Shown here in pieces: positions 1 through 9,411 of a stretch of 64,000 bases of DNA. The notes under the pieces were generated by a model. That model had not been told where the DNA came from. It saw only the letters and a program-made list of their open reading frames with translations, and ran no database searches. The translations under genes were made by a program, and so were the position numbers. The DNA comes from Amycolatopsis camponoti (GTDB taxonomy: Bacteria; Actinomycetota; Actinomycetes; Mycobacteriales; Pseudonocardiaceae), in contig NZ_CABVGP010000001.1 in NCBI RefSeq assembly GCF_902497555.1, positions 2,646,501 to 2,710,500 of the forward strand, in the 5' to 3' direction. How positions within the stretch are numbered: the first letter of the stretch is position 1; every line of letters begins with the position of its first letter.

Positions 1-1439
1 CCGCGGTCATCCTGGTCAACGTCTGGAAGGGCATCCCGTTCTTCACGGTGACGTTCCTCGCCGGGCTCAAGGCCATCGACAGCGGTCTGCACGAGGCGGC
101 GATGGTGGACGGCGCCTCGCCGTGGCAGCGCTTCGTGCACATCACGCTGCCGGGGCTGCGCCCGGTCATGATCGTGACGGTGCTGCTGTCGTCGATCTGG
201 ACGTTCAACAACTTCGACCTGATCTGGCTGATGACCCAGGGCGGGCCGGGAGACGCCACCGCCCCGTACGTGATGGTGGCCTACTCGAAGGCCATCCAGC
301 AGCTGCAACTGGGCGCGGGCGCCGCGGTCACGCTGGTGATGCTGCCGGTCATCGCGATCCTCGTGGTGATCCTCGTGCGGCTGATGCGCCGGGACGACCG
401 GCCGGGCGCGGCGGATCTCGGACGGGGCAGGTCGCTGTCGCCCGGCCAGCGCCGGGCACTGCCGTGGGCGATCGTCGTCGTCTCGGTGCTCGTGCTGGCC
501 TGGGCGTCGCCGCACATCATCTGGAAGGCCGCGCTGGTGCTGGCCGTGTTCGTGGTGCTCGCGGCCGCGGTCGGACGGGTTGTCTCCGCGCTCGCCATCC
601 GGGGCAACCGGCTGGCCGCGCGCCTGGTCGGCGGCACCGGCAGCGGGATCGCGCTGCTGGGCCTGCTGGGCTTCGTGCTCGCCCCGCTCTACTGGATGAC
701 GATCACGGCCTTCAAGTCCGACGACCAGATCGTCGCGCGCACCGACGACCTCTGGCCGACCCCGTGGAGCACCGAGCAGTTCACCAACCTGTTCACGGGG
801 GCGTTCGGCACCTGGTACATGAACACGATCCTGGTGTCGGTGGCGTCCACCGCGATCGCGCTGGTCTGCGCGGCCCTGGCCGGGTATGCGCTGGCCCGGC
901 TGAAGTTCCGGGGTTCGGAGAGCTTCACGGTGACGATCCTGCTCACCTACGTGATGCCGGGCGCGCTGCTGTTCATCCCGCTCTACCAGCTGGTGAGCGG
1001 GATCGGGCTCAACGACTCGTTGTGGTCGCTCGTGCTCGCGTACCCGACGTTCACCCTGCCGTTCGCGACGTGGCTGCTCGTCGGCTACTTCAAGTCGATC
1101 CCGGCCGACCTCGAGGAGGCGGCGCTGGTCGACGGCTGCACGCGGTTCGGGGCGTTCCTGCGGATCGTGTTGCCACTGGCCAAACCGGGCTTGCTCGCGG
1201 TCGCGCTCTTCACGCTCACCAACGCGTGGAACGAGTTCCTGTTCGCGTTCGTGTTCATCACCAAGGACGACTACAAGACACTGCCCGTCGGCATGCAGTC
1301 GATGATCTTCGGTGACGTCGTGCCGCAGGGGCAGCTGGCCGCGGCCTCGCTGCTGGTCAGCATCCCGGTCGTGCTCATGTACGGGTTCGGGCAACGGTTC
1401 CTGACCGAGGGCCTCACCGCGGGAGCGGTGAAGGGATGA
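1..1439 (+). CDS. Fused two-module sugar ABC transporter permease (5' end outside window)
   Basis: Inner-membrane permease of a CUT1-type (MalF/MalG-like) carbohydrate importer. The frame is open from base 3, so the true start lies upstream. Two separate EAA loops are visible in one chain: EAAMVDGASPWQRF followed by LP near base 90, and EEAALVDGCTRFGAF followed by LP near base 1110. Each normally marks one permease subunit of about 290 residues. Between them lie a charged linker and about two extra hydrophobic segments (bases 450-650), before the LYWMTITAFKSDD stretch that usually begins a MalG-type subunit. The chain is therefore a MalF-MalG fusion, at least 479 residues in the window. Its TGA overlaps the ATG of the next gene (ATGA), so the two are probably coupled. 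The ATPase and binding protein are not in view. The family is certain; the substrate is unknown, though the coupled enolase-family enzyme suggests a sugar acid or its parent sugar. Confidence 0.85.
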   Translation, partial: AVILVNVWKGIPFFTVTFLAGLKAIDSGLHEAAMVDGASPWQRFVHITLPGLRPVMIVTVLLSSIWTFNNFDLIWLMTQGGPGDATAPYVMVAYSKAIQQLQLGAGAAVTLVMLPVIAILVVILVRLMRRDDRPGAADLGRGRSLSPGQRRALPWAIVVVSVLVLAWASPHIIWKAALVLAVFVVLAAAVGRVVSALAIRGNRLAARLVGGTGSGIALLGLLGFVLAPLYWMTITAFKSDDQIVARTDDLWPTPWSTEQFTNLFTGAFGTWYMNTILVSVASTAIALVCAALAGYALARLKFRGSESFTVTILLTYVMPGALLFIPLYQLVSGIGLNDSLWSLVLAYPTFTLPFATWLLVGYFKSIPADLEEAALVDGCTRFGAFLRIVLPLAKPGLLAVALFTLTNAWNEFLFAFVFITKDDYKTLPVGMQSMIFGDVVPQGQLAAASLLVSIPVVLMYGFGQRFLTEGLTAGAVKG

Positions 1440-2704
1440 GCGAGATCACGGAGGAGCACGTCGCGACCGCGTCCCGCCCGAGCGACCTGCGCATCACCGA
1501 CCTGCGCGTGGCCAACCTGGCCGGGGTGCCGTTCCGCTCGTCGATCATCCGGATCGACACCAACCAGGGGCTCGTCGGCTACGGGGAGGTGCGCGACGGG
1601 GCCGCCGCCACCTACGCGCTCATGCTCAAGAGCAGGCTCGTCGGGGAGAACCCCTGCAACATCGACAAGATCTTCCGCAAGATCAAGCAGTTCGGGTTCC
1701 ACGGCCGCCAGGGCGGCGGGGTCTCCGGCGTCGAGATGGCGCTGACGGACCTCGCCGGCAAGGCGTACGGAGTGCCCGCGTACGCGCTGATCGGGGGCCG
1801 CTTCCGGGACGAGATCCGCTGCTACGCGGACACGCCGTCGCTGACGGACCCGCACGCGATGGGCGCCCGGCTGCTGGAGCGCAAGCTGCGCGGGTTCACG
1901 ATGCTGAAGATGGACGTGGGCATCGACCTGCTGTGGGACGTGCCGGGAGCGCTGATCGCGCCGCCGGGTGCCCGCGAGGACGTCACGACGATGCACCCGT
2001 TCACCGGCATCCAGGTCACGGCTCTCGGTGTCGAGCACTTGGTGTCCTATGTGGACATAGTCAGGTCCGTGGTCGGCTACGACGTCGCGCTCGCCGCCGA
2101 CCACTTCGGCCACATCGCGCTCGACTCGGGCATCCGGATCGGCCGCGCGCTGGAACCGTTCACGTTGGCGTGGATCGAGGACCTGATCCCGTGGCAGCTG
2201 ACCGGCCAGTGGCGTCAGCTCACCGAGGCCGTCGCCGTCCCGACGTGCACGGGGGAGGACATCTACCTGCTCGACGGCTTCCGGCCGCTGCTGGACACCG
2301 GCGCCATCCGCGTCGTGCACCCCGACCCGGCGACGGCGGGCGGGATCGCGGAGACCAAGCGGCTCGGCGACTACGCGCAGGAGCGCGGGATTCCGATGGC
2401 GCTGCACCTGGCGGCGTCGCCGATCGCGACGATGGCGTGCGTGCACCTGGCCGCCGCCACGGAGAACTTCCTCGCCCTCGAACACCACGCGGCCGAGGTG
2501 GAGTTCTGGAGCGACCTCGTCACCGGCCTGCCCCGCCCCTTGATCCAGGACGGCCACATCACGGTGCCGGAGACGCCGGGACTCGGATTCGGGGATCTCG
2601 ACGAAGAGCTGCTGAGCCGTCACCTCGACCCGCGTGACCCGGTGTTCTTCGCCGAGACGAAGCACTGGGACGCCGAGTCGAGCCACGATCGGCTGTGGAG
2701 CTAG
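1436..2704 (+). CDS. Mandelate racemase/enolase-superfamily sugar-acid dehydratase
   Basis: 422 residues, usual length for the family. The N-terminal capping domain spans about 1-140 and the TIM barrel follows. Likely catalytic and metal residues are visible: K158 and D160 in LKMDVG, D222 in AADHFGH, E248 in WIEDL, E274 in CTGEDIY and H324 in ALHLAAS. This is the mandelate-racemase subgroup arrangement, with a barrel lysine on one side and a histidine on the other. Members abstract the alpha proton of a carboxylate and most dehydrate an aldonic or uronic acid. The ATG overlaps the stop of the fused permease, so the enzyme probably acts on what that transporter imports. It differs clearly from the L-fuconate dehydratase at 8043. 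The exact substrate cannot be read from sequence. Confidence 0.85.
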   Translation: MSEITEEHVATASRPSDLRITDLRVANLAGVPFRSSIIRIDTNQGLVGYGEVRDGAAATYALMLKSRLVGENPCNIDKIFRKIKQFGFHGRQGGGVSGVEMALTDLAGKAYGVPAYALIGGRFRDEIRCYADTPSLTDPHAMGARLLERKLRGFTMLKMDVGIDLLWDVPGALIAPPGAREDVTTMHPFTGIQVTALGVEHLVSYVDIVRSVVGYDVALAADHFGHIALDSGIRIGRALEPFTLAWIEDLIPWQLTGQWRQLTEAVAVPTCTGEDIYLLDGFRPLLDTGAIRVVHPDPATAGGIAETKRLGDYAQERGIPMALHLAASPIATMACVHLAAATENFLALEHHAAEVEFWSDLVTGLPRPLIQDGHITVPETPGLGFGDLDEELLSRHLDPRDPVFFAETKHWDAESSHDRLWS

Positions 2705-2749
2705 GCCGCGTCGTACACTCGCGGTGAAGGTGAAGCGTGAGGGGGCAGG

Positions 2750-3214
2750 GTGTTCGGTCGGAAGAAGAAGCGCACCGGTCTGAACGACCTGGACGACCTG
2801 ATGGCGCGGCTCAGGCCCGACCTGAGCCGGGAATCGCTCGGCGTCGGGCCCGGCTTCCCGGGCGTCGCCCCGAACCCGCTCCTGAGCGGTGACGCACGGA
2901 AGCGCGACGCGGAACTGCGTACGGGGGAGCTCGCGCTCGGCGTTCTCGTCGACTGGCGGGAAGTCAACAGCAATCCACGCGTGGTCCTGATGTTCGACGT
3001 GGAGACCGCCGACGGCAGCTCGTTCCGCGGTATCGCGGACGAGGACCTCACGATCACCGAGCTCACCCGGCTCGCCCCGGGACAGACGTTGCCCGTGCGC
3101 TACCGGCCGGCCGTCATGGACCACTACGTCGCCCTGGCCCGGGACGTGGACCCCGCCCGGGTGCGGCAGCTCTCCGACGAGATCGCGAGCCGCGAGAAAC
3201 CCAGTGGTCGTTGA
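2750..3214 (+). CDS. Conserved hypothetical protein, 154 aa
   Basis: I do not recognise the family. GTG start with a GA-rich stretch about 8 bases upstream; 45 bases after the preceding gene, same strand. The N terminus is basic (FGRKKKR) and the protein is soluble, with no signal peptide or membrane segment. Residues 60-130 alternate in a beta-rich pattern (LGVLVDWREVNSNPRVVLM and TLPVRYRP), which resembles small actinobacterial beta-barrel proteins. Codon use matches the genome, which supports it being real. It is followed by the palindromic terminator at 3422. Confidence 0.6.
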   Translation: MFGRKKKRTGLNDLDDLMARLRPDLSRESLGVGPGFPGVAPNPLLSGDARKRDAELRTGELALGVLVDWREVNSNPRVVLMFDVETADGSSFRGIADEDLTITELTRLAPGQTLPVRYRPAVMDHYVALARDVDPARVRQLSDEIASREKPSGR

Positions 3215-3421
3215 GGTAGTAGTGCCGGCTCGGGTGCTGGTAGTCCGGACCGAGGAAGACCGTGACGCCGATGCTCAGGTGTTCGCAAAGGAAAACTCGG
3301 AGTGATTCCGGTTCTCGGATTCACTGCGCGGATCAACCCCAGTTGCCGAGAGCGCCGGAATCGTCACCTCTGCCAACCCAGCCGAGGGCCTGGCGAAGTC
3401 CGGTTTGGACTGCCGGCGCGT

Positions 3422-3469
3422 GGTCGTGAGTGAGAAACAGGGTTAGAACACTGTTTCCCACTCACGACC
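3422..3469. terminator. Long palindromic bidirectional terminator, copy 1
   Basis: Arms ggtcgtgagtgagaaacag (3422-3440) and its near-perfect complement (3451-3469, one mismatch that is a G-U pair when read from the minus strand) enclose the 10-base loop ggttagaaca. It sits between converging genes (2750 + and 3493 -). The same 19-bp arms recur at 20764-20811 with the loop in reverse orientation, also between converging genes, which fits a dispersed two-way terminator. Confidence 0.8.
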
Positions 3470-3492
3470 GTCCGGGACTCGAGAGCCGGGGC

Positions 3493-4233
3493 CTAGGCGC
3501 GACCCTGCTCGGCGCGCCAGCGCTCGTACTCGGGGCGGGCCTCGTCCGACAGCGGGTAGTACCGGCGCAGGTCGCCGCCCTCGGAGAGGCGGATGCGGGA
3601 GAACTCCTCCCATTCCGCGTGTTCCTGGGCGTGGGCCACCAGCGCGGGGGCGAGCTTGACCGGTACGACGACCGCCCCGTCGTCGTCGGCGACGACGATG
3701 TCGCCCGGCTCGACGAGCGTGCCACCGCACGCCACCGGGACGTTGACGGCGGCCGGGACGATGCCGGTCTGGGCGTGGAAGTTCGGTGTGGCGCCCCGGA
3801 TCCACAACCCGAGGCCGAGCTGCTTGGCCTCGCCGGTGTCGCGCAGGCACCCGTCGATCACCACGCCGGCGCCGCCGCGGCCCTTGAAGTAGGTCAGCAT
3901 CATCTCGCCGAACACACCGCTTTCCAGGTCGCCGCGCGCGTCGACGACGATCATGTCGCCGGGCTGGGCGTGGTACATGACGTGCCGGTGCAGCTGCTTC
4001 TCCGGTTCCTCGTACTCGTCGACGGGGTAGAGGTCTTCCCGTTTCGGCAGGAACTGCAGCGTCAGTGCCGGTCCGGCGACGCGCACGCCGGGGGTCACCG
4101 AGACCGGGCCGCGGATGAACGCGCTGCGGATGCCCATGCGGCTGAGCTCGCCGCTGGCGGTCGCGCTGCCGATGGCCGCGAGGGCCGCGCTGAGCTCGGC
4201 AGGCGGGCGAACGATGTCGTGCGTCTCGACCAC
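3493..4233 (-). CDS. RraA-family aldolase/decarboxylase-like protein
   Basis: 246 residues from the chosen GTG at 4233, which has GAGGAG seven bases upstream. The frame stays open further upstream, but that extension is arginine-rich and lacks a ribosome site. The RraA/HMG-aldolase signature is present: GVVIDGCLRDTG supplies the glycine loop and the Arg-Asp pair that bind 2-oxo-acid and metal. Further supports are MIVVDARGD and GDIVVADDDGAVVVP. Family members are 4-hydroxy-4-methyl-2-oxoglutarate aldolases, oxaloacetate decarboxylases, or aldolases acting on 2-keto-3-deoxy sugar acids; RNase E inhibition is another reported role. Next to a fuconate dehydratase cluster, cleavage of a keto-deoxy sugar acid is the attractive reading, but that is inference. 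Confidence 0.8.
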   Translation of the reverse strand: MVETHDIVRPPAELSAALAAIGSATASGELSRMGIRSAFIRGPVSVTPGVRVAGPALTLQFLPKREDLYPVDEYEEPEKQLHRHVMYHAQPGDMIVVDARGDLESGVFGEMMLTYFKGRGGAGVVIDGCLRDTGEAKQLGLGLWIRGATPNFHAQTGIVPAAVNVPVACGGTLVEPGDIVVADDDGAVVVPVKLAPALVAHAQEHAEWEEFSRIRLSEGGDLRRYYPLSDEARPEYERWRAEQGRA

Positions 4234-4439
4234 GTCGTAGCTCCTCGGTTTCGCGCTGACGTAACGATCGGAGAGGGGCGATGAGATCTTGATCCCCAGC
4301 GTAGTCCGGCGAACCCGGGTTCGCAGGCACCGGCGCTCCCGGATCCGGCCGTAAGGGATCGGTAACCGCGCGCCGGGCCCGGCTGGGCGATTCGTCCGGT
4401 TGAATGAGCTGTCGGCCGACCGGGTGAAGGAGAACCGAG

Positions 4440-5015
4440 ATGAACCGAACACGCCGCCTGCTCACCCGGCCGTGGGTGGCCGGTGTCCTGGTGGCCGGGC
4501 TGGTGGCGGTCGCCGCGGGCCTGTACTGGTTCCAGCCGTGGCAGCTCTGGGTGGACGAGACGGTGCAGGAGGCCCTGCCGGTCGCCGCGACGGCACCCGC
4601 ACCGTCCGCTCCGACGTCGCAGCCTGCGGCGTCGCCACCCGCACCACCGGCGGCGCCGGCCGAGCTCGCGACCGGGACGCTGATCAGCCACGAGCATCGG
4701 ACCACCGGCACCGTCCGGGTCCTGCGCGCGGCCGACGGTTCACTCGTGCTGCGCTTGGAGAACCTCGTGACCAGCAGCGGCCCGGACGTGCACGTCTGGC
4801 TCACCGACGCGCCGGTCAAGACCGGCCAGGACGGCTGGGGCGTGTTCGACGACGGCAAGCACCTCGACGCGGGCAAGCTCAAGGGCAACAAGGGAAACCA
4901 GAACTACGCGCTGCCCGCGGGCACCGACCTGACCGGTTACACCAGCGTGAGCATCTGGTGCGACCGCTTCGACGTGTCCTTCGGCGCGGCGGAACTGGCC
5001 GGCCCGCGCAGCTGA
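4440..5015 (+). CDS. Membrane-anchored DM13-domain protein
   Basis: 191 residues; ATG with GAAGGAG upstream. A short basic N terminus and one membrane segment (about 12-30) precede a Pro/Ala-rich linker (50-75), so the C-terminal domain lies outside the membrane. The domain (about 78-188) shows DM13 hallmarks: TGTVRVLRAADGSLVLRLEN, PDVHVWLTDAP and the conserved cysteine in SIWCDRFDVSFGAAEL. DM13 domains have been proposed to act in electron transfer or redox at the cell surface through that cysteine; this is not proven for bacterial members. It stands alone and converges on the ABC ATPase gene with a 14-base gap. Confidence 0.85.
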   Translation: MNRTRRLLTRPWVAGVLVAGLVAVAAGLYWFQPWQLWVDETVQEALPVAATAPAPSAPTSQPAASPPAPPAAPAELATGTLISHEHRTTGTVRVLRAADGSLVLRLENLVTSSGPDVHVWLTDAPVKTGQDGWGVFDDGKHLDAGKLKGNKGNQNYALPAGTDLTGYTSVSIWCDRFDVSFGAAELAGPRS

Positions 5016-5029
5016 AACGGCCACGGCGG

Positions 5030-5793
<764 letters not shown>

Positions 5794-5797
<4 letters not shown>

Positions 5798-6771
5798 GTC
5801 CGCTCCCGGGATCCGACGCGCTTGCGCACCACGATCAGCGTCACGTTCAGCACCATCGCGCCCAGGATGGCGGCGCCCAGCACCACGTTGAACGCGTTCG
5901 CGCTGACCCCGGTCAGGTTGAACCCGTCGAACACGATACCCAGCAGCAGCGCGCCGAGGAACGCCCCGACCACCGTGCCGGACCCGCCGAGCAGCGCCGT
6001 GCCGCCGATCACGGCCGACGCGACCGCGAAGAACATCGTCGTGAACCCGCCGTTGGTCGGGTCGTAGGAGCCGACCCGGGTGCCCTGCAGGAGGCCGGCG
6101 AGCCCGGCCAGGGTGCTGGTGATCGCGAAGTTGACCACCTTCACCCGGTTGACCGGGATGCCGGACTCCGCGGCGCCGACCGGGTTCCCGCCGGTGGCCT
6201 GGGTGTGGATGCCGAACCGGGTCGCCGACAGCACGACCTGCATGACGACGACCACGCCGAGCGCCCACAGGAACTCGCTCCAGCGCGCCCCGCCGAACAC
6301 CTCGAGCACGCCGCTGTCCTTCGGCGTGCCGACCGGACGGGCGTTCGAGATGATCAGCACCAGGCCCTGCAACAGGAACGCCATGCCCAGCGTGGTGATG
6401 AACGACGGGATCCCCAGCACGGTCCGGATCAGCCCGTTCGCCACGCCGATCAGCGTGCTCACCACGATCGCGCCGAGCAGCGCGAGCCACAGCGGCCACC
6501 CGTTGACGAAGAACTGCATCATCGTGAACGGGGCGAGGGTGAACACGAAGCCGGCCGACAGGTCGATCTCCCCGCAGATCAGCAGCATCACCTGCCCCGC
6601 GGCGATGATCGACCACGGCGCGACGTACTGGGCGATCGTCTGGTAGTTGTCCAGGGAGTTGAACGCCCCGCTCGTCACCGTGAAGTAGATCCCCGCGGCG
6701 ATCGTGACCAGCAGGATGCTGAGCTCCTTGACCTGCATCACGCCGAGCAGCAGCGGCTTCGACGACATCAC
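5794..6771 (-). CDS. Ribose-type ABC transporter permease
   Basis: 325 residues with about ten hydrophobic segments, typical of BPD_transp_2 (RbsC/FrcB) permeases. Conserved pieces are visible: LLICGEIDLSAG in the second third, GIPSFITTLGM, the cytoplasmic loop TGGNPVGAAESGIPV and AVASAVIGGTALLGGSGTV. The first codons read GTG-ATG; either may start the protein. It follows the binding protein by six bases and overlaps the ATPase gene by four. It forms the channel of the importer; the substrate is set by the binding protein at 6778. Confidence 0.93.
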
Positions 6772-6777
6772 CGGCGC

Positions 6778-7875
6778 CTACCGGCTCAGCACCGACGGCG
6801 GTGGCAGCGGGATCGAACCCGGCATCGCGAGCACGTCCTTGTTGTCGCCACCCTCGAACCGGCTGTGGGCCGACGCGTACGGCCCGACGTTCTCCTTGGT
6901 GACGAACGTGAGACCGGTGTCGGTGACCGGTGGCGCGACCAGCGTCCCGGACAGCCGGAACAGGTACAGGTAGAGCACGGACAGGAAGCCCTGCAGGTAG
7001 GGGGACTGGTCGATGGTGAAGTCGAGCGCGCCGTCCTTGACCCCGGTGACCGTGTCGTCGAGCAGGTCGAACCCGCCGCTGCCGATCTTGCCCGACAGCT
7101 TGCGGTCGGCGACCAGCTTCGCGCACGCGGCGGTGCTGCCGGCGTCGACCGCGTAGATCCCTTTCACCGCCGTGTTCCCGGTGTAGGCGGCGGTCATCGC
7201 GTTGAGCTCGCCCGCCTGCTCGGCTCCGGTGTTCACCGACTGGACGCGCACGCCGGGCGCGGCCTGCTTCAGCGCGTCGGTGATGCCGTCGAGCCGCGGC
7301 TGGACGTTGTTCCCGCCCGGCTGGGCGATGCCGACCAGGATGTCGCCGGAAGTCACCTTCTGTGCGATGCGCTGTCCCATCCGGAACCCGGACAGGTAGA
7401 GGTCCTGGCCGACGTAGGTGAGCGGGTAGTTGCCGGCCGCGCTCGCGTTGTAGGCGAGGACGGGGATTCCCGCGCCCAGCGCGCGTTTGGTGAGGTCGAC
7501 GAACGCGTTGTCGTCGGTCAAGGCGACGGCGATCCCGTCGGCCTTGCCGGTGATCGCGGTCTCCATGGCGCTCGCCATCTGGGCGACGTTGCCGTTTTCC
7601 GACCCGGTCCACTGGGGCTCGGGCACGCCGAGCAACGCCGCGGCGTCGGCGAGCCCGGACCGCGTCGGGACGAAGAAGGAGTTCGTGGTTACGTGGTTGA
7701 CGAAGACGAACCGCCACCCCGGCGTGCTCGGGAACGGCCCGGACTTGCCCCCGTTCTGCGCCTCCTGGACGCCGGTGCACGCCGCCAGCACCGCGCTCGC
7801 GGCGGCCGTACCGCCCGCCAAGCCCAGGTACTTCAACGCGGTTCTTCGGGGAGTGGCGCCTGGTTGAGCAGTCAT
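6778..7875 (-). CDS. Sugar ABC transporter substrate-binding lipoprotein
   Basis: 365 residues. The N terminus carries a twin-arginine-like start (PRRTALKYLGLAGG) followed by a lipobox with Cys at about 33 (AVLAAC), so it is exported, perhaps by Tat, and lipid-anchored. The body is the periplasmic-binding-protein-type-1 fold of ribose/autoinducer-type receptors: WTGSENGNVAQMASAME, ADGIAVALTDD and GIPVLAYNAS near the ligand cleft. First gene of the operon with permease and ATPase. It is divergent from the L-fuconate dehydratase gene at 8043, with shared upstream sequence, so a deoxysugar or aldonate ligand is the likeliest guess. Confidence 0.9.
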   Translation of the reverse strand: MTAQPGATPRRTALKYLGLAGGTAAASAVLAACTGVQEAQNGGKSGPFPSTPGWRFVFVNHVTTNSFFVPTRSGLADAAALLGVPEPQWTGSENGNVAQMASAMETAITGKADGIAVALTDDNAFVDLTKRALGAGIPVLAYNASAAGNYPLTYVGQDLYLSGFRMGQRIAQKVTSGDILVGIAQPGGNNVQPRLDGITDALKQAAPGVRVQSVNTGAEQAGELNAMTAAYTGNTAVKGIYAVDAGSTAACAKLVADRKLSGKIGSGGFDLLDDTVTGVKDGALDFTIDQSPYLQGFLSVLYLYLFRLSGTLVAPPVTDTGLTFVTKENVGPYASAHSRFEGGDNKDVLAMPGSIPLPPPSVLSR

Positions 7876-7930
7876 CGTGACCCCGCATTCGTCTCAGCGG
7901 ACCGGAGCGGACTGCCGTAAACCGTAGCAG

Positions 7931-8018
7931 ACGTATGATGTCTCGACCAGTTTTTCGCAATTTCTCCGATAGTTGTGGACATCGGGCCGGTCGAGGCGTA
8001 GCCATACGTATGTTGTCT
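7931..8018. promoter_or_regulatory. Divergent promoter region with repeated ACGTATG(A/T)TGTCT motif
   Basis: Between the binding-protein gene (-) and the dehydratase gene (+) the 13-mer ACGTATGATGTCT (7931-7943) recurs as ACGTATGTTGTCT (8006-8018); the second copy lies in the perfect palindrome CATACGTATG (8003-8012). A related TCGTATGATGAAT (13770-13782) lies upstream of the GntR gene at 13731. A shared site in both promoters suggests an operator for that regulator. TATGAT also resembles a -10 box, so part of the match may be promoter. Confidence 0.45.
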
Positions 8019-8042
8019 GTCTTCTTGTTGTTCGGCTGAGAG

Positions 8043-9365
8043 GTGGCGACGGTGCCCGAGGTGATCAGCGCGATCGACGCCGTGGACGTGCGCTTCCCGA
8101 CGTCGCTGAGCCTGGACGGGTCGGACGCGATGAACCCGGAACCCGACTACTCCGCCGCGTACGTCACCATCCGCACGAGCGCGGGGGAGGAGGGCTACGG
8201 CCTCGCGTTCACCGTCGGCCGTGGCAACGACGTGCAGGTCGCCGCCGTCCGGGCGCTGGTGCCGCTGGTCATCGGGATGCCGGTGGCCGACGCGCTCGCC
8301 GATCTCGGGGGTTTCTCGCGCCGCCTGACCGGGGACAGCCAGCTCCGGTGGCTGGGCCCCGACAAGGGCGCCATCCACATGGCCGCGGCGGCGATCGTCA
8401 ACGCCGTGTGGGACCTGCGGGCGCGCCGCGAAGGCAAGCCGGTCTGGCGCCTGCTCGCCGAGCTGCCGCCGGCCGAGCTGGTCGATCTCATCGACTTCCG
8501 CTACCTGCAGGAAGCGCTTACTCCCGGCGAGGCGCTGGACATCCTCCGCCGCGCCGAACCGGGCCGCGCGGCTCGCCAGGCCGAGCTGCTCGCGTCGGGC
8601 TACCCGGCCTACACCACCACTCCCGGCTGGCTCGGCTATTCGCCGGAGAAGCTGACGGCGCTCGCGGCGGCGGCGGTCGAGGACGGGTTCACCCAGATCA
8701 AGCTCAAGGTCGGGGCCGATCTCGACGAGGACGTCCGGCGGATGCGGCTGGCGCGCGAGGTCGTCGGGCCGGACGTGCGGATCGCCATCGACGCCAACCA
8801 GGCGTGGGGCGTCGGGCAGGCCATCGCCTGGCTGCGGCCGCTGGCGGAGTTCGACCCGTACTGGATCGAGGAGCCGACCTCGCCCGACGACGTGCTCGGC
8901 CACGCCGCGATCCGCCGGGCGGTGGCGCCGATCAAGGTGGCGACCGGTGAGCACACGCACAACGCGGTGATGTTCAAGCAGCTGCTGCAGGCCGAGGCGA
9001 TCGACATCCTCCAGCTCGACGCGAGCCGGGTCGCCGGCGTCACCGAAAACATCGCGATCCTGTTGCTGGCCGCGAAGTTCGGCGTGCCGGTGTGCCCGCA
9101 CGCCGGTGGGGTGGGGCTGTGCGAGATGGTGCAGCACCTGGCGATGTTCGACTTCGTCGCGGTGAGCGGCACCCGGGCCGACCGGGTCATCGAGTACGTG
9201 GACCACCTGCACGAGCACTTCGTCGACCCGGTGCGGGTCGAGCGGGGGAGGTACCTGGCCCCGGACCGGCCCGGCCTCGGCGCCCGCCTGCACGTCGAGT
9301 CCGTGGCGCGCTACCGGTACCCCGACGGTCCCGCCTGGCACGAAGAAGCGGTGGTGGTCGCGTGA
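8043..9365 (+). CDS. L-fuconate dehydratase (enolase superfamily)
   Basis: 440 residues. Dehydrates L-fuconate to 2-keto-3-deoxy-L-fuconate in the oxidative L-fucose pathway. The N-terminal signature [19 protein letters not shown] is typical of the fuconate dehydratase/ENOSF1 group. Barrel residues are at the spacing of the studied enzyme: K220 and K222 (KLK), D250 and N252, E276 (WIEEP), E303 (TGEHTH) and H353 (CPHAGG). GTG at 8043 follows GAGAG closely; GTG at 8052 is an alternative start. It heads a run with a binding protein, double ATPase and permease, and a lactonase gene lies at 13841, giving lactonase plus dehydratase. Related acids such as D-arabinonate could also be substrates. Confidence 0.85.
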   Translation: MATVPEVISAIDAVDVRFPTSLSLDGSDAMNPEPDYSAAYVTIRTSAGEEGYGLAFTVGRGNDVQVAAVRALVPLVIGMPVADALADLGGFSRRLTGDSQLRWLGPDKGAIHMAAAAIVNAVWDLRARREGKPVWRLLAELPPAELVDLIDFRYLQEALTPGEALDILRRAEPGRAARQAELLASGYPAYTTTPGWLGYSPEKLTALAAAAVEDGFTQIKLKVGADLDEDVRRMRLAREVVGPDVRIAIDANQAWGVGQAIAWLRPLAEFDPYWIEEPTSPDDVLGHAAIRRAVAPIKVATGEHTHNAVMFKQLLQAEAIDILQLDASRVAGVTENIAILLLAAKFGVPVCPHAGGVGLCEMVQHLAMFDFVAVSGTRADRVIEYVDHLHEHFVDPVRVERGRYLAPDRPGLGARLHVESVARYRYPDGPAWHEEAVVVA

Positions 9366-9411
9366 CCGCCCGCCCGTGGTTGTCGTCCCCACCTGTCAAC
9401 GAGGAGAGGTC

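Noticed and set aside
3430..4284. Long + strand frame opposite the RraA gene
   Set aside because: Its codon pattern is a mirror of the minus-strand gene, the stop-free frame is an effect of high GC, and the minus frame carries clear RraA motifs.
4234..4452. N-terminal extension of the RraA protein to residue 319
   Set aside because: The extra 73 residues are Arg/Pro-rich, lack a ribosome site, and the GTG at 4233 has GAGGAG at ideal spacing and gives the family length.
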